Below are positions 1 through 9,781 of a stretch of DNA of 64,000 nucleotides, piece by piece; position 1 is the stretch's first letter; each line of letters begins with the position of its first letter. This DNA comes from Candidatus Planktophila versatilis (GTDB lineage: Bacteria; Actinomycetota; Actinomycetes; Nanopelagicales; Nanopelagicaceae), in NCBI RefSeq assembly GCF_002288105.1, contig NZ_CP016774.1, positions 248,001 through 312,000 of the forward strand, given 5' to 3'. Position numbers and translations under genes: made by a program. The notes under the pieces were generated by a model. It made no database searches, was not told the origin of the DNA, and saw nothing but the letters and a program-made list of their open reading frames with translations.

Positions 1-105
1 CATGACGTAGGTCTGGAATTTGCAGCAAAGGCCTATATTGCTGATGTTTTGCCCTTTCGCCGCGATTCTGGCGTCACGGTACGAGTTGATGGCATGATTC
101 AGTAA
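1..105 (+). CDS. C-terminal end of an unidentified protein (partial)
   Basis: An open frame enters from the left edge and ends at a TAA at 103-105, giving the last 34 residues of a protein that ends VRVDGMIQ. The stop shares its last base with the ATG of the next gene, so the two are probably translationally coupled. I do not recognise the family from this tail. Confidence 0.6.
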   Translation, partial: HDVGLEFAAKAYIADVLPFRRDSGVTVRVDGMIQ

Positions 106-965
106 TGAGCTTGCCACCTAATTTTTCTCAGGCAGTAGATTTAAGTTCACTGGGTAAACCAGCGCCAGATACTTCTATTGCGATGCCAGGAATAGTTGTC
201 ACTACTGAGAATCTGCAGTCAGAGATACTTCCACTATCAAATACGAAACCAGTAGTAATCATCTGTTGGTCAAATCGTTCTGCCGAATCTGTCACCGTGC
301 TTCGATCACTGGCAAATCTGGAAGCGGCAGATAACGGAAAGTGGGCGCTAGCAACAGTTGATATCGACACCCAGGCACCTGTTGCCCAAGCCCTGCAAGC
401 GCGCACGATTCCCTATGGCGTTGTCTTTATCGCAGGCCAAGCAATCCCTTTTCTTGAGCAAGTACTGACTGAAACCCAACTTCGGGAAGTGATGAACAAA
501 ATTCTCACCATTGCCGCAAAGCAAGGAATCGGTGAAGAGCCAGCAGAAAGTTCGGAGCCAGAAGAAGATGAAGCGCTGGCAGCCCTTGATAAGGGAGATT
601 ATGAAAGTGCCGAAGCTGCTTATAAGAAGTTGCTTGCTCGTAAACCGAACGATAATTTTGCAAAGCTCGGACTTGCGCAAGTGCAACTACTTCTTCGCAC
701 CGAAGGCATTGATGCTCATCAAGTCATGGAGTCGGCGGTGAAGAACCCAGGTGATATTTCTATTCAGATGCAGTGTGCTGATGTGGAAGTGATGAGTGGA
801 TATCTTGAGCCAGGCTTTGAACGCCTACTTCGTTTAGTTCAGATTCTGGAAGCAGATGAGCAGAAGATGGTCAAAGATCGCCTCCTTGAACTATTTGCTT
901 TAGTTGATCCTGCTGATCCACGAGTCATTAAAGCTCGAGCGCAATTAGCAAACGCGCTCTTCTGA
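105..965 (+). CDS. Thioredoxin-fold / TPR co-chaperone (YbbN-like)
   Basis: A 286-residue cytoplasmic protein. Residues about 30-135 form a thioredoxin fold with the conserved cis-proline loop (TIPY near 101-104). Residues about 150-260 are acidic and then TPR-like, with an alternating small/aromatic helix pattern (GDYESAEAAYKKLL). This layout is that of the YbbN/CnoX co-chaperone family. The catalytic WCxxC is replaced by W55-SNRS, so no redox cysteines remain and a purely chaperone role is inferred. The start overlaps the upstream stop by 1 nt, and the stop overlaps the downstream start by 1 nt. Confidence 0.85.
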   Translation: MSLPPNFSQAVDLSSLGKPAPDTSIAMPGIVVTTENLQSEILPLSNTKPVVIICWSNRSAESVTVLRSLANLEAADNGKWALATVDIDTQAPVAQALQARTIPYGVVFIAGQAIPFLEQVLTETQLREVMNKILTIAAKQGIGEEPAESSEPEEDEALAALDKGDYESAEAAYKKLLARKPNDNFAKLGLAQVQLLLRTEGIDAHQVMESAVKNPGDISIQMQCADVEVMSGYLEPGFERLLRLVQILEADEQKMVKDRLLELFALVDPADPRVIKARAQLANALF

Positions 966-2170
966 TGTCATCAGTAATTGACCACAGCAAAGAGAAGAAA
1001 CTCCTTCACACACTCTTTGCTTGTTTTGGTTTTGGCATCATGGCCTGGCTCCCGCGCTTTCCAGAGGTAAAGGCCAATCTGCAATTAGATAATGGGGCTT
1101 TCGGTTCGATTGTGAGCACAGGTGGAATTGGTGCATTTCTTGGACTTCTCACCGTTGGGCATATCATCCACAAATTCGGAGCCTTTCGGGTCACGATTAC
1201 TTCAATTCTTTTACTGTTTTCATCTCTAGCTTTATTGGTACAGGTGAACTCATCTCTGCTTTTTCTATTCTTTAATGTTTCATTTGGTTTCGGAATTACT
1301 GCGGTTCATGTCTGCCTGAATTCACATGGCTTTCACCTCCTTGAACGGGGAAAACTCAATGTAATCACCAGTGGAGCCGGTTACTGGAGTGCGGGATCAC
1401 TTGTCACATCAATCCTCTCCGGGCTATTAGTAGGCCGGGTGGCGCTTACGACCCACATCACCATCCTTTCTGTTCTTCTTACTGTGATCATGCTTTCAAT
1501 AGTGATTCGACTTAAAGCGGTGCTGCTTGAACCTAATACAAGCACTGATCATGACTACACAATTAAAGACATTTTTACCTCTTTTGAAATTGATTGGCCA
1601 GTCAGCCTTGGTATGGCGTGTGTGATTTATTTAGAATTCGCACTCGGTGACTGGGGGACAATCTTTCCTAAGGAGCGGCTAGATATCTCGGCGGGCCTGA
1701 GTACGGCGCCATTTATTGTTTTCACAGCCGCCATGATTGTGGGCAGACTCCTCATTGCTCGGTTGCTTAATTTTGCACCGATTCAGATTTGGGCCAAACG
1801 TGGAGTTATCTTTGCCGGAATCGGTTTTGGTGGCTGCATTATTGTGGCAACGCATTTGCCGGCAAATCTGACGTGGTGGTCCTACTCATTGTTCATCCTT
1901 GGCTATGCAATGGCAGGCCTTGGCTCATCATTTGTGGCACCGTCTTTTTTTGCTGCAGCAAATCGTCGTTCTAAGTTACCGAGTGCTGTGGTGGTGGGTC
2001 AGTTTGGTGTGACAAATACTGTTCTTACCTTTGCCGTGAAATGGATTGTTGCCTGGACCATTCAGTTCACAGGATCAATCGCACTTGCCATGATGATTCC
2101 AACAGCAATGATGCTGGCAACTATCTTCTTTACAAGCGCTCTCAAACAAGAGAGCGCCAGAGAGAGCTAG
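965..2170 (+). CDS. MFS transporter (YbjJ-like)
   Basis: A 401-residue membrane protein with about 12 hydrophobic segments. The first helix is followed by an RFPEVKANL motif, resembling the R-x-P-x-x-x-x-x-L signature of YbjJ/FucP-like major facilitator proteins. The substrate cannot be read from the sequence. The start overlaps the upstream stop by one base, so it is cotranscribed with the thioredoxin/TPR gene. It converges on aceE with a 1-nt gap. Confidence 0.8.
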   Translation: MSSVIDHSKEKKLLHTLFACFGFGIMAWLPRFPEVKANLQLDNGAFGSIVSTGGIGAFLGLLTVGHIIHKFGAFRVTITSILLLFSSLALLVQVNSSLLFLFFNVSFGFGITAVHVCLNSHGFHLLERGKLNVITSGAGYWSAGSLVTSILSGLLVGRVALTTHITILSVLLTVIMLSIVIRLKAVLLEPNTSTDHDYTIKDIFTSFEIDWPVSLGMACVIYLEFALGDWGTIFPKERLDISAGLSTAPFIVFTAAMIVGRLLIARLLNFAPIQIWAKRGVIFAGIGFGGCIIVATHLPANLTWWSYSLFILGYAMAGLGSSFVAPSFFAAANRRSKLPSAVVVGQFGVTNTVLTFAVKWIVAWTIQFTGSIALAMMIPTAMMLATIFFTSALKQESARES

Positions 2171-2171
2171 C

Positions 2172-4892
2172 TCAGCCAGAACCTTCGGTGTTGCCGGCAT
2201 CTGCAGCGTGCACATCAAAGATTCGGTATTTATCGATAGCTTCTTGCACAACAGATTCTTTTACTTCCCCTGCCTTAGCAAGCTCGGCAAGTGTTGCCAC
2301 CGCAATTGATTCGGCATCGACCTTAAAGTGGCGACGAAGTGCACCGCGTGTATCGGAAAGACCAAAGCCATCGGTACCAAGTGAGTGGAATTGATTTGGT
2401 ACCCATGGTGAAATCTGGTCCTGCACTGCGCGCATGAAGTCAGAGACGGCAATAACCGGCCCTGGTGTTCCAGCAAGCTTGTCATGGATATAGGCACTCT
2501 TCTTATCACTTGGATTGAGCATGTTATGGCGATCTACTTCTAGCCCATCACGACGAAGTTCATTCCAGGAAGTCACAGACCAGACCGAGGCTGCAACGCC
2601 CCAATCTTCGGCGAGTAACTTCTGTGCCTTAATGGCCCAGTTCACTCCCACACCAGATGCCAGAATTTGAGCATTCTTCTTGCGCTGCTTTGAGGCAGGT
2701 GCATAGAGATAAATTCCCTTGAGCAAACCTTCAAGATCAAGGTTTGCCGGCTCTTCTGGTTGCAGGTATGGCTCGTTATAGACAGTCATGTAGTAATAAA
2801 TATTTTCACTGTTCTCGCCATACATCCGGCGCAGACCATCTTTAAAGATATGGCCTACTTCGTAAGCAAAGGCAGGATCGTATGCAACCACTGCTGGGTT
2901 AGTTGCAGCCAGTAGATGCGAATGTCCATCTTCATGCTGCAGGCCTTCACCGTTCAGGGTTGTGCGCCCAGCTGTTGCACCCATGACGAATCCACGCACT
3001 AATTGGTCAGAGGCGGCCCAGAAGGCATCTCCAGTGCGCTGGAATCCAAACATGGAGTAGAAGATGTAGATCGGAATCATTGGTTCATCATGTGTGGAGT
3101 AGGAAGAGCCGACTGCGGTAAAGGATGCAACTGATCCGGCTTCGTTAATTCCTTCGTGCAAAATCACGCCAGTTGTTGATTCCTTATAAGAGAGCATGAG
3201 TTCGCGGTCCACCGCCATGTATTGCTGACCATGAGGGGAGTAGATCTTGAGCGTTGGGAACAATGAATCAAGACCAAATGTGCGAGCCTCATCAGGGATG
3301 ATCGGGACGATGCGGCTGCCAAGTCCTGGATCTTTGACCAAGTCTTTGAGCATACGAACAAATGCCATCGTTGTGGCAATCTCTTGCTGACCTGAACCAC
3401 GGCGCACAGATTCATAGACTTCATCTGCTGGCTGAGGCAAAGGCTTTGAAACTTTGCGACGACGTGGAATTGATCCACCTAATTCGCGGCGACGCTCTTC
3501 CAGATATTTCATCTCAGGTGAATCAGCTGGTGGGCGGTAGTAAGAAGGTGTGTATTTATCTAACTTGTCGTCAGTCAGCGGAATATTCAAGCGATCGCGG
3601 AACTCGATGATGTCTTCCAGCGTCATCTTCTTCATTTGGTGAGTGGAGTTACGTCCTTCGAAGTGCGAACCAAGGGTCCAGCCCTTAATGGTCTTGGCCA
3701 GGATGACTGTTGGCTTTCCATTTTTCTGCACCGCAGCGGTGTATGCGGCAAAGAGTTTGCGATAGTCGTGGCCACCGCGTTTGAGTCCCCAGACTTGATC
3801 ATCAGACCAACCTGCGATCATTGCGGCAGTGCGTGGATCGCGACCGAAGAAGTGTTCGCGAACAAATGCGCCACTTTCGGCTTTAAATGTTTGGAAATCT
3901 CCATCGAGGGTGGTGTTCATCAAATTAACGAGAGCGCCTTCACGATCTTGTGCCAGTAGTGGATCCCATTCGCGGCCCCAGACAACTTTGACCACATTCC
4001 ATCCGGCGCCACCGAACATTGATTCCAGCTCTTGAATAATCTTGCCATTACCGCGCACCGGACCATCGAGGCGCTGCAAGTTACAGTTCACAACAAAAGT
4101 AAGGTTATCGAGCTTCTCGCGAGAGGCCAGACCGATTGCGCCAATGGTGTCGACCTCATCCATTTCACCATCGCCAAGAAATGCCCAGACATTTTGATCA
4201 CTTGTATCTTTAAAGCCACGGTTATGTAAGTAGCGGTTATAGCGTGCTTGATAAATTGCATTGATCGGACCAATACCCATAGATACCGTTGGGAATTGCC
4301 AAAACTCTGGCATTAAACGTGGGTGTGGGTAGGAAGAAAGTCCGCCGCCTTGATGTGAGAGTTCTTGGCGAAATCCATCGAGTTGATTTTCAGTAAAGCG
4401 ACCTTCTAGAAATGCTCGTGCATACATTCCAGGACTGGCGTGACCTTGGAAGAAGATTTGATCTCCGCCACCAGGGTGATCTTGTCCGCGGAAGAAGTGG
4501 TTAAAACCAACTTCATAGAGGGAAGCAGAGGAAGCGTAGGTAGAGATGTGTCCGCCGACGCCAACGCCTGGACGCTGCGCGCGGTGCACCACCATCGCTG
4601 CATTCCAGCGATTAAATCTGCGAATACGACGTTCCATTACTTCATCGCCAGGAAATTCTGGCTCGTGTTCTGGGGAGATTGTGTTGATGTAATCAGTGGT
4701 GCGAAGTTGGGAAATTCCGATGTTCTTCTCTTGTGCTCGGCGAAGAAGGGAGAGCATTAGATAACGAGCTCGGACTGGTCCGGCTGCTGTGAGGGCGGCG
4801 TCGAAGGAGGCCTGCCATTCTGCCGTTTCACCTGGATCCGTATCTACAAGTTGATCGATTATCTGATCTGGGAATCCATCGAATTCAGTCAT
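2172..4892 (-). CDS. aceE: Pyruvate dehydrogenase E1 component, homodimeric type
   Basis: The thiamine-dependent E1 subunit that decarboxylates pyruvate and passes the acetyl group to E2. The 906-residue protein has the single-chain AceE length. The ThDP/Mg binding segment is visible as FLGDGEMDE followed by [10 protein letters not shown] start it at the ATG at 4892 ([10 protein letters not shown]), because the open frame upstream of this codon has no family similarity and overlaps the divergent promoter. E2 and E3 are not in the window. DUF3052 and ahpE lie divergently beside it, as in Mycobacterium. Confidence 0.95.
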   Translation of the reverse strand: MTEFDGFPDQIIDQLVDTDPGETAEWQASFDAALTAAGPVRARYLMLSLLRRAQEKNIGISQLRTTDYINTISPEHEPEFPGDEVMERRIRRFNRWNAAMVVHRAQRPGVGVGGHISTYASSASLYEVGFNHFFRGQDHPGGGDQIFFQGHASPGMYARAFLEGRFTENQLDGFRQELSHQGGGLSSYPHPRLMPEFWQFPTVSMGIGPINAIYQARYNRYLHNRGFKDTSDQNVWAFLGDGEMDEVDTIGAIGLASREKLDNLTFVVNCNLQRLDGPVRGNGKIIQELESMFGGAGWNVVKVVWGREWDPLLAQDREGALVNLMNTTLDGDFQTFKAESGAFVREHFFGRDPRTAAMIAGWSDDQVWGLKRGGHDYRKLFAAYTAAVQKNGKPTVILAKTIKGWTLGSHFEGRNSTHQMKKMTLEDIIEFRDRLNIPLTDDKLDKYTPSYYRPPADSPEMKYLEERRRELGGSIPRRRKVSKPLPQPADEVYESVRRGSGQQEIATTMAFVRMLKDLVKDPGLGSRIVPIIPDEARTFGLDSLFPTLKIYSPHGQQYMAVDRELMLSYKESTTGVILHEGINEAGSVASFTAVGSSYSTHDEPMIPIYIFYSMFGFQRTGDAFWAASDQLVRGFVMGATAGRTTLNGEGLQHEDGHSHLLAATNPAVVAYDPAFAYEVGHIFKDGLRRMYGENSENIYYYMTVYNEPYLQPEEPANLDLEGLLKGIYLYAPASKQRKKNAQILASGVGVNWAIKAQKLLAEDWGVAASVWSVTSWNELRRDGLEVDRHNMLNPSDKKSAYIHDKLAGTPGPVIAVSDFMRAVQDQISPWVPNQFHSLGTDGFGLSDTRGALRRHFKVDAESIAVATLAELAKAGEVKESVVQEAIDKYRIFDVHAADAGNTEGSG

Positions 4893-4997
4893 GGCCGTAT
4901 TCTCGCCCAAAATGGGTGCAAGCACAAAAAAAGAAGGGTAAGTACAGGTGAAACCCTTGTAAATATTCGTCACATTCGGTGGACTTATCCCGTGGCA

Positions 4998-5384
4998 ATG
5001 CGCATGGGGTTTGCTCAAGGAGAGCTCGTCCTCGAGGTGGGATATGGGGCAGATTGTGATGCCGCTCTCCGCAGCGAGATCATGAAAATTACTGGAACCA
5101 AATTTCTTGAAGGTTCCACCAATGAAGTCATTGATGCCGTTCTCTTATGGTTTCGTGAAGATGATGGCGATCTCGTAGATGAATTAATGGATGCCATGGC
5201 ATATCTATCTGAAACCGGTTCTATCTGGGTGCTCACTCCAAAGGTTGGTCGCACTGGCCATGTGGAGCCAAGTGATATTCAAGATGCAGCGCCCACATGT
5301 GGACTCAGCCAAACTTCATCCTTAGCAGTGGCTGCTGATTGGACCGCAACTCGTCTAGTGGCACGAAAAGCGGGCAAGCGATAG
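4998..5384 (+). CDS. DUF3052 family protein
   Basis: A small cytoplasmic protein of about 128 residues. It matches the actinobacterial DUF3052 family through [19 protein letters not shown], the [15 protein letters not shown] segment and the [11 protein letters not shown] tail. The ATG at 4998 is chosen because family similarity begins there; a GTG at 4992 and an ATG at 5004 are alternatives. The biochemical function is unknown. Its place between aceE and ahpE is conserved in actinobacteria. Confidence 0.88.
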   Translation: MRMGFAQGELVLEVGYGADCDAALRSEIMKITGTKFLEGSTNEVIDAVLLWFREDDGDLVDELMDAMAYLSETGSIWVLTPKVGRTGHVEPSDIQDAAPTCGLSQTSSLAVAADWTATRLVARKAGKR

Positions 5385-5393
5385 ATTCGCGCA

Positions 5394-5852
5394 ATGACAA
5401 TTGCAATCGGAGATGTAGCCCCAGATTTTGAGCTAAAAGATCAGAGCGGCAGCAAGGTTTCCCTCTCATCATTTAAGGGTAAGAAGAATGTAGTTCTTGT
5501 CTTTATTCCATTCTCATTTACCGGCACTTGCACCGGTGAACTCTGCGCCATCCGCGATGACATTTCAGCATTTGAAAACGATAACGTGCAAGTCCTTGCC
5601 GTCTCGTGCGATTCCATGCACACTCAGAAGATCTTTGCGGCACAAGAGGGTTACACATTCCCAGTTTTGGCTGACTTTTGGCCACATGGCGCAGTTGCCC
5701 AGGCTTACGGAATCTTCAATGCAGATATTGGATGCGCACTGCGTGGAACATTTATCATTGATAAAGCAGGCATTGTGCGCTGGTCAGTAGTTCAAGGCCT
5801 AGGCGATGCTCGCAACAATGGCGATTACAAAACTGCTATTGCAGCTCTCTAA
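5394..5852 (+). CDS. ahpE: Peroxiredoxin, AhpE type
   Basis: A 152-residue thiol peroxidase that reduces organic or hydrogen peroxide. The active-site loop PFSFTGTC puts the peroxidatic cysteine at Cys46. The DFWPHGAVAQAYG and RGTFIIDKAG segments are hallmarks of actinobacterial AhpE. Unlike the 1-Cys mycobacterial enzyme as I recall it, a second cysteine sits at Cys51, five residues on, as in BCP-type 2-Cys enzymes. It follows DUF3052 by 9 nt and is probably in the same operon. Confidence 0.92.
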   Translation: MTIAIGDVAPDFELKDQSGSKVSLSSFKGKKNVVLVFIPFSFTGTCTGELCAIRDDISAFENDNVQVLAVSCDSMHTQKIFAAQEGYTFPVLADFWPHGAVAQAYGIFNADIGCALRGTFIIDKAGIVRWSVVQGLGDARNNGDYKTAIAAL

Positions 5853-5922
5853 TCTCGCACTTCTTACGCACGATTTTCCTACTTTCGTATATTTAAAGTA
5901 GTATTCGCAAGCAGTATTAGCC

Positions 5923-5994
5923 GGGTGGCTAGCTCAGTGGTAGAGCGCCTCGTTTACACCGAGGATGTCGGGGGTTCGAAACCCTCGCCGCCCA
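5923..5994 (+). tRNA. tRNA-Val (anticodon UAC)
   Basis: A full cloverleaf. The 7-bp acceptor stem pairs GGGTGGC with GCCGCCC, the D-arm stem is GCTC/GAGC, the anticodon stem is CCTCG/CGAGG with loop TTTACAC (anticodon TAC), and the T-loop is TTCGAAA. The discriminator A at 5994 is followed by CA, so a complete CCA is not encoded. Confidence 0.95.
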
Positions 5995-6060
5995 CAATTG
6001 ATAGTTTTCAAATAATGCATAGCCAGCATATGGATAACGAGCTGTATCCCAACAACTCAC

Positions 6061-6546
6061 TCAATTTCTAGTTAAGTAACCCCAGGCCAAGCTGGCCGCG
6101 ATTGCAACCCAAATTTGGTAAGGAATGAGTAAAAGTCCCATTATCAGCGATGCCCGAAATGTTAGGTATAAAACTGGAATAGTTAAAACAGTTGTTAACA
6201 CCAAGGCAATTGTGGCTAGCGTGAAGTTGTGCGGGACATAAAACTGATAAGCCCAAGTAAGTGCTGCGATGATACTTAAGCCAAAGAAAACCAACCAGGA
6301 GATATTCTCTATTCGCGTTAAAGATTTAGAGACTTGGTATGAAGCAAAGCCAAGAACTATAAAGTTATAGGGCCAAATAATTCCGATAAAAGAGCTAGGT
6401 GGCTGCCAGGGTGGCCGCTCAAGTGTTGAATACCAACCAGGAGAGGAGGAAACCCAAATTCCCGATCCAAAGGCGTAAATGAAAACTAGCAAAATTCCAA
6501 TTCCCGCTGTAATCAATTTAAAGTCCACAAGAAGAGGATAATCCAT
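6061..6546 (-). CDS. TspO/MBR family membrane protein
   Basis: A protein of about 161 residues with five hydrophobic segments. It matches the TspO (translocator protein / mitochondrial benzodiazepine receptor) family through WYSTLERPPWQPP, then the W-x3-F aromatic pattern and a C-terminal VAIAASLAWGY. The family binds tetrapyrroles. The start is uncertain: ATG 6546 gives MDYPLL, and ATG 6570 adds eight residues and overlaps the divergent copC start. No clear Shine-Dalgarno precedes either, so it may be leaderless. Confidence 0.8.
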   Translation of the reverse strand: MDYPLLVDFKLITAGIGILLVFIYAFGSGIWVSSSPGWYSTLERPPWQPPSSFIGIIWPYNFIVLGFASYQVSKSLTRIENISWLVFFGLSIIAALTWAYQFYVPHNFTLATIALVLTTVLTIPVLYLTFRASLIMGLLLIPYQIWVAIAASLAWGYLTRN

Positions 6547-6568
6547 GGTTGAGAGGTTAGGGTTACTC

Positions 6569-6937
6569 ATGAAAAAGTTTTTGGTCGCAGGATTGATTTT
6601 GACCCATGGAGTATTTTTCGGCTCAGGTGCATTCGCCCATGCCGAGATAGCACGGACAAACCCAGTGAAAAGTGCCATTCTGACGCAGTCACCTAAATCT
6701 GTGTGGATTGAATTTGGCGAAACTTTGTTAAGGCTAGATAAAGAGAAAATCAATGCTTTAAAAGTTACTGATTCACGGGGAAAGCGCGTTGATAAGTCAC
6801 CAACGATTGTCAGTGGTGTGCGAGCAACGACGAAGATCGTGGGCACCCTGAAGAAGGGCACGTACTTGGTTACCTACCGTGTGGTCTCAGAAGATGGTCA
6901 TCCAGTCAAAGGCAGCTACTCCTTCAGCGTTAAGTAG
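6569..6937 (+). CDS. CopC-domain copper resistance protein
   Basis: An exported protein of about 122 residues with a signal peptide (MKKFLVAG then a hydrophobic core). It is cleaved near AFA-HAE, leaving the N-terminal histidine that CopC uses to bind copper(II). The C-terminal EDGHPVKGSYSFSV is the other diagnostic segment. There is no CopD domain. The ATG at 6569 is preferred over 6545 because AGGG sits 6 nt upstream and the signal peptide begins there. It is divergent from the tspO-like gene. Confidence 0.85.
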   Translation: MKKFLVAGLILTHGVFFGSGAFAHAEIARTNPVKSAILTQSPKSVWIEFGETLLRLDKEKINALKVTDSRGKRVDKSPTIVSGVRATTKIVGTLKKGTYLVTYRVVSEDGHPVKGSYSFSVK

Positions 6938-7013
6938 CCGCTGGCGCACTGGGTAAAGTAAGGTTCGGCTAAGAATTACATATTGCACCGCCACTTTTCT
7001 AGAGGAGAACGCC

Positions 7014-7742
7014 GTGAAAGCTAGCGCTAGCGACCAGCGTTGCATCCTCGATATTCAAAATTTTGACCTTCACAGCGCCACCTTAAAGAACAAGGCAGCG
7101 ACCCTGCCTGAACTGGCGGAGATAACTTCGAGCACCATCAAGGCGAATAATGTGCGCGACTTACGTATTGCCGCCGAAACCGAACTCAGCGATGTCAAGC
7201 GCGAGCTACTACGTGCTGAAGGTGATGTTGAGCAGATCGTTACTCGCATTACTCGTGATGAGACCCGACTCGCATCCGGCACCGGAACCCCAAAAGAACT
7301 TGAGCAGACTCAACATGAGCTAGTCACCTTAGGCGCTCGCAGATCTGAGTTAGAAGAAGTTGAGCTTGAAATCATGTTGCGAGTAGATGGACTCAAAGAG
7401 CGCATTGCGGCTTTAACGGCAGAGGAAGCAGAGCTCGCGGCAATCATTGCTGATTTAAATATCCGTAAAGAAAATGCCATGGCTGCAATTAACACTGAAC
7501 TTGAAGGAATTGCCACAGATCGTGCGGCAACCACACAATCAGTCAGCGCTGAATTCCTGGCGCTCTATGAAAAAATCCGTGGAGCAGATGGTGGCATAGG
7601 TGCGGCAGCACTTGCTGGCAATCAATGCAAGGGATGCCACTTAACCCTTAATGCACATGAGCTGCAAAGAATCACCGGATTGGCTGATGATGAAGTTATT
7701 AGATGTGAAGAATGTCGGTGCATATTGGTGCGTGATCACTAA
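7014..7742 (+). CDS. C4-type zinc-ribbon / coiled-coil protein
   Basis: A 242-residue cytoplasmic protein. Residues about 30-185 are charged heptads typical of a long antiparallel coiled coil. The C-terminus has two CxxC knuckles (CKGC and CEEC) forming a zinc ribbon. This is the DUF164/zf-RING_7 family, the Rv2229c type. The start is GTG at 7014, with AGAGGAG about 7 nt upstream. The stop overlaps the RNase H start by one base, a pairing conserved in actinobacteria. Its function is unclear; a nucleic-acid or scaffolding role is inferred. Confidence 0.85.
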   Translation: MKASASDQRCILDIQNFDLHSATLKNKAATLPELAEITSSTIKANNVRDLRIAAETELSDVKRELLRAEGDVEQIVTRITRDETRLASGTGTPKELEQTQHELVTLGARRSELEEVELEIMLRVDGLKERIAALTAEEAELAAIIADLNIRKENAMAAINTELEGIATDRAATTQSVSAEFLALYEKIRGADGGIGAAALAGNQCKGCHLTLNAHELQRITGLADDEVIRCEECRCILVRDH

Positions 7743-8824
7743 TGGCACGTCACTTTAAGTTAACCGCCGATGGCGGCTCTCGGGGAAACCCAGGTCCTGC
7801 TGGCTATGGCGCAGTTGTTACTGAAAACGGCAAGATCGTCGCCGAACTCTTTGATGTTATAGGGGTGGCAACTAATAACGTTGCCGAATACAACGGCCTG
7901 CTCGCTGGGCTTGCTCATATCCATCAATTGGATAAAGAGGCAACGGTGGAAGTTGCGATGGACTCTAAGTTAGTTGTTGAGCAGATGTCTGGCCGTTGGC
8001 AGATTAAGCATGCTGATATGCGTGATTTAGCTAAACAGTGCCGCGATGCTCACACGCCATCACTTGTTACCTACTCCTGGATTCCTCGCGATGATAATTC
8101 ACATGCCGATCGCCTTGCTAACAAGGCACTCGATGGTGGCAGTGCCCATAAACCGGCCGCCGTCATTCAACAGAATTACCTGACTGATCGCTTGCGCAGC
8201 GCTGAGATTCCGACATTTATCTATTTTGTGCGCCACGGTGAAACAGTTCTCACGCCAACCCGTAAATTCTCCGGAACTGGAGTACTTGATCCAGAGCTGA
8301 TGCAAGATGGACTTGATCAAGCAGAGCTTGTTGCAGAAGAGGCTGTGAAGTTGGGTGCCGAAGTTCTTATCGCATCCCCGCTAAATCGCACGCGACAAAC
8401 AGCTGAAGCAATTGCGCGCACCACCGGACTTGAAATAATCTTTGATGAAGCCTGGTTCGAACTCTCATTTGGATCATGGGATGGAAAATCAATTGAAGAG
8501 GTAAAGGAGGAAGAGCCCGATGCATATCAGGCATGGCTTAACTCAACTGCTTATGCACCCGGTGGGGGAGAGTCATGGGACCAAGCAACAGTGCGCATTG
8601 AAGAAGCGCTAGAGAAGTTGGTGGCCGAGTACCCAGGTAAGAAGATAATTGTTGTGACACATAACGGAGTCATCAAGACTGCGGTGAGATTGGCCATAGG
8701 CGCACCTAGCGAGGCGGTCTTCCACGTCGATGCCGCGCCATGTTCGATATCCTCTATCTCTATCTGGCCATCTGATGGTCTACGCGCTGTGCGATCCGTC
8801 AATGAAAGAGGGCACCTACGTTGA
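7742..8824 (+). CDS. Bifunctional RNase HI / acid phosphatase (phosphoglycerate-mutase fold)
   Basis: A 360-residue fusion as in Rv2228c of M. tuberculosis. Residues 1-130 are RNase HI, which cuts RNA in RNA-DNA hybrids: Asp10 in TADGGSRGNPG, Glu in NNVAEYNG, Asp in AMDSKLV and Asp in SHADRLAN. Residues about 155-360 are a histidine phosphatase with the catalytic RHGE and a second histidine in VVTHNGV. In the family this domain acts as an acid phosphatase or alpha-ribazole phosphatase. Translation is coupled to the upstream gene, and the terC start overlaps its end. Confidence 0.93.
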   Translation: MARHFKLTADGGSRGNPGPAGYGAVVTENGKIVAELFDVIGVATNNVAEYNGLLAGLAHIHQLDKEATVEVAMDSKLVVEQMSGRWQIKHADMRDLAKQCRDAHTPSLVTYSWIPRDDNSHADRLANKALDGGSAHKPAAVIQQNYLTDRLRSAEIPTFIYFVRHGETVLTPTRKFSGTGVLDPELMQDGLDQAELVAEEAVKLGAEVLIASPLNRTRQTAEAIARTTGLEIIFDEAWFELSFGSWDGKSIEEVKEEEPDAYQAWLNSTAYAPGGGESWDQATVRIEEALEKLVAEYPGKKIIVVTHNGVIKTAVRLAIGAPSEAVFHVDAAPCSISSISIWPSDGLRAVRSVNERGHLR

Positions 8825-9711
8825 TTTCATCTACAGAATGGCTAGTAACTGTTGCGGTACTTGGCGCAGTCATAGTTGCCGATTTAATCCTGGCAATCGT
8901 GCGCAGAAATAAAGAGACAACTCCGCGCGAAGCCTTAAGTTGGACCCTCTTTTACGTTGTTGCCGCCATTGCATTTGGTTACTTCTTGCCGCAGTGGGCT
9001 CCGGCTGAATATCGCAAAGAGTTCATCGCTGGTTGGCTCACCGAATACTCACTCTCGGTGGATAACCTCTTTGTCTTTATCATCCTGCTCGCCACACTTA
9101 AGATCAAGAAAGAGTCGCAACAGCTCGTCCTGCTTTACGGAATTCTGATTGCAATTGTTTTGCGCGTCATCCTTATCTTCCTTGGCGTAGCACTTGTCTC
9201 CAGGTTCACCTGGGTCTTCTTCTTCTTTGGCGCATTCCTGATCTTCACCGCCTATAAGTTGGTAAATGAGAAAGAGAATGTGGAAGAAGAAGAGTCAAAG
9301 CTTGTCGTATTTATGCGCAAACGAGGTTTCAGTAACTTTGCCATCGCACTTGTGGCCCTTGGCATCACAGATTTAATCTTCGCCCTCGATTCCATTCCGG
9401 CCATTCTTGGTCTGACAACCAGCAGCTACGTAGTCATCACCGCAAACATCTTCGCGCTGATGGGCTTGCGCCAGCTTTACTTCTTACTCCAAGGACTCAT
9501 GGATCGCCTGATTCACTTATCTCGTGGACTCGCATTTATCTTGGCCTTTATCGGAGTCAAGATGGTCCTCCACGCCCTACACAGCATCGGGGTTCACGTG
9601 CCTGAGATTTCACTCGAACTCAGTCTGGCAGTCATCATCACAACGCTTACGGTCACCGCGATAACTAGCCTCTATGCCACACGTGGCGGTTCAGGAAAAG
9701 AGAAGATTTAA
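8821..9711 (+). CDS. TerC family integral membrane protein
   Basis: A 296-residue membrane protein with about nine hydrophobic segments. It carries the family motifs SLSVDNLFVF and FALDSIPAILGLT, whose acidic residues within helices are thought to bind metal ions. The TerC family is linked to tellurium resistance and manganese export; the substrate here is not determined. The start is a TTG overlapping the RNase H stop (TTGA), so it belongs to the same operon. Confidence 0.88.
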   Translation: MISSTEWLVTVAVLGAVIVADLILAIVRRNKETTPREALSWTLFYVVAAIAFGYFLPQWAPAEYRKEFIAGWLTEYSLSVDNLFVFIILLATLKIKKESQQLVLLYGILIAIVLRVILIFLGVALVSRFTWVFFFFGAFLIFTAYKLVNEKENVEEEESKLVVFMRKRGFSNFAIALVALGITDLIFALDSIPAILGLTTSSYVVITANIFALMGLRQLYFLLQGLMDRLIHLSRGLAFILAFIGVKMVLHALHSIGVHVPEISLELSLAVIITTLTVTAITSLYATRGGSGKEKI

Positions 9712-9781
9712 GCAACCCGCCCTATTGCTTCTTTCTGGCAAGAGAGCAGTATGGAGCCACTCAAGAGTTAAGGAGTGGCCT

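Noticed and set aside
6570-6861. N-terminal extension of the TspO-like frame
   Set aside because: It runs antisense through copC, and TspO similarity starts only after 6546.
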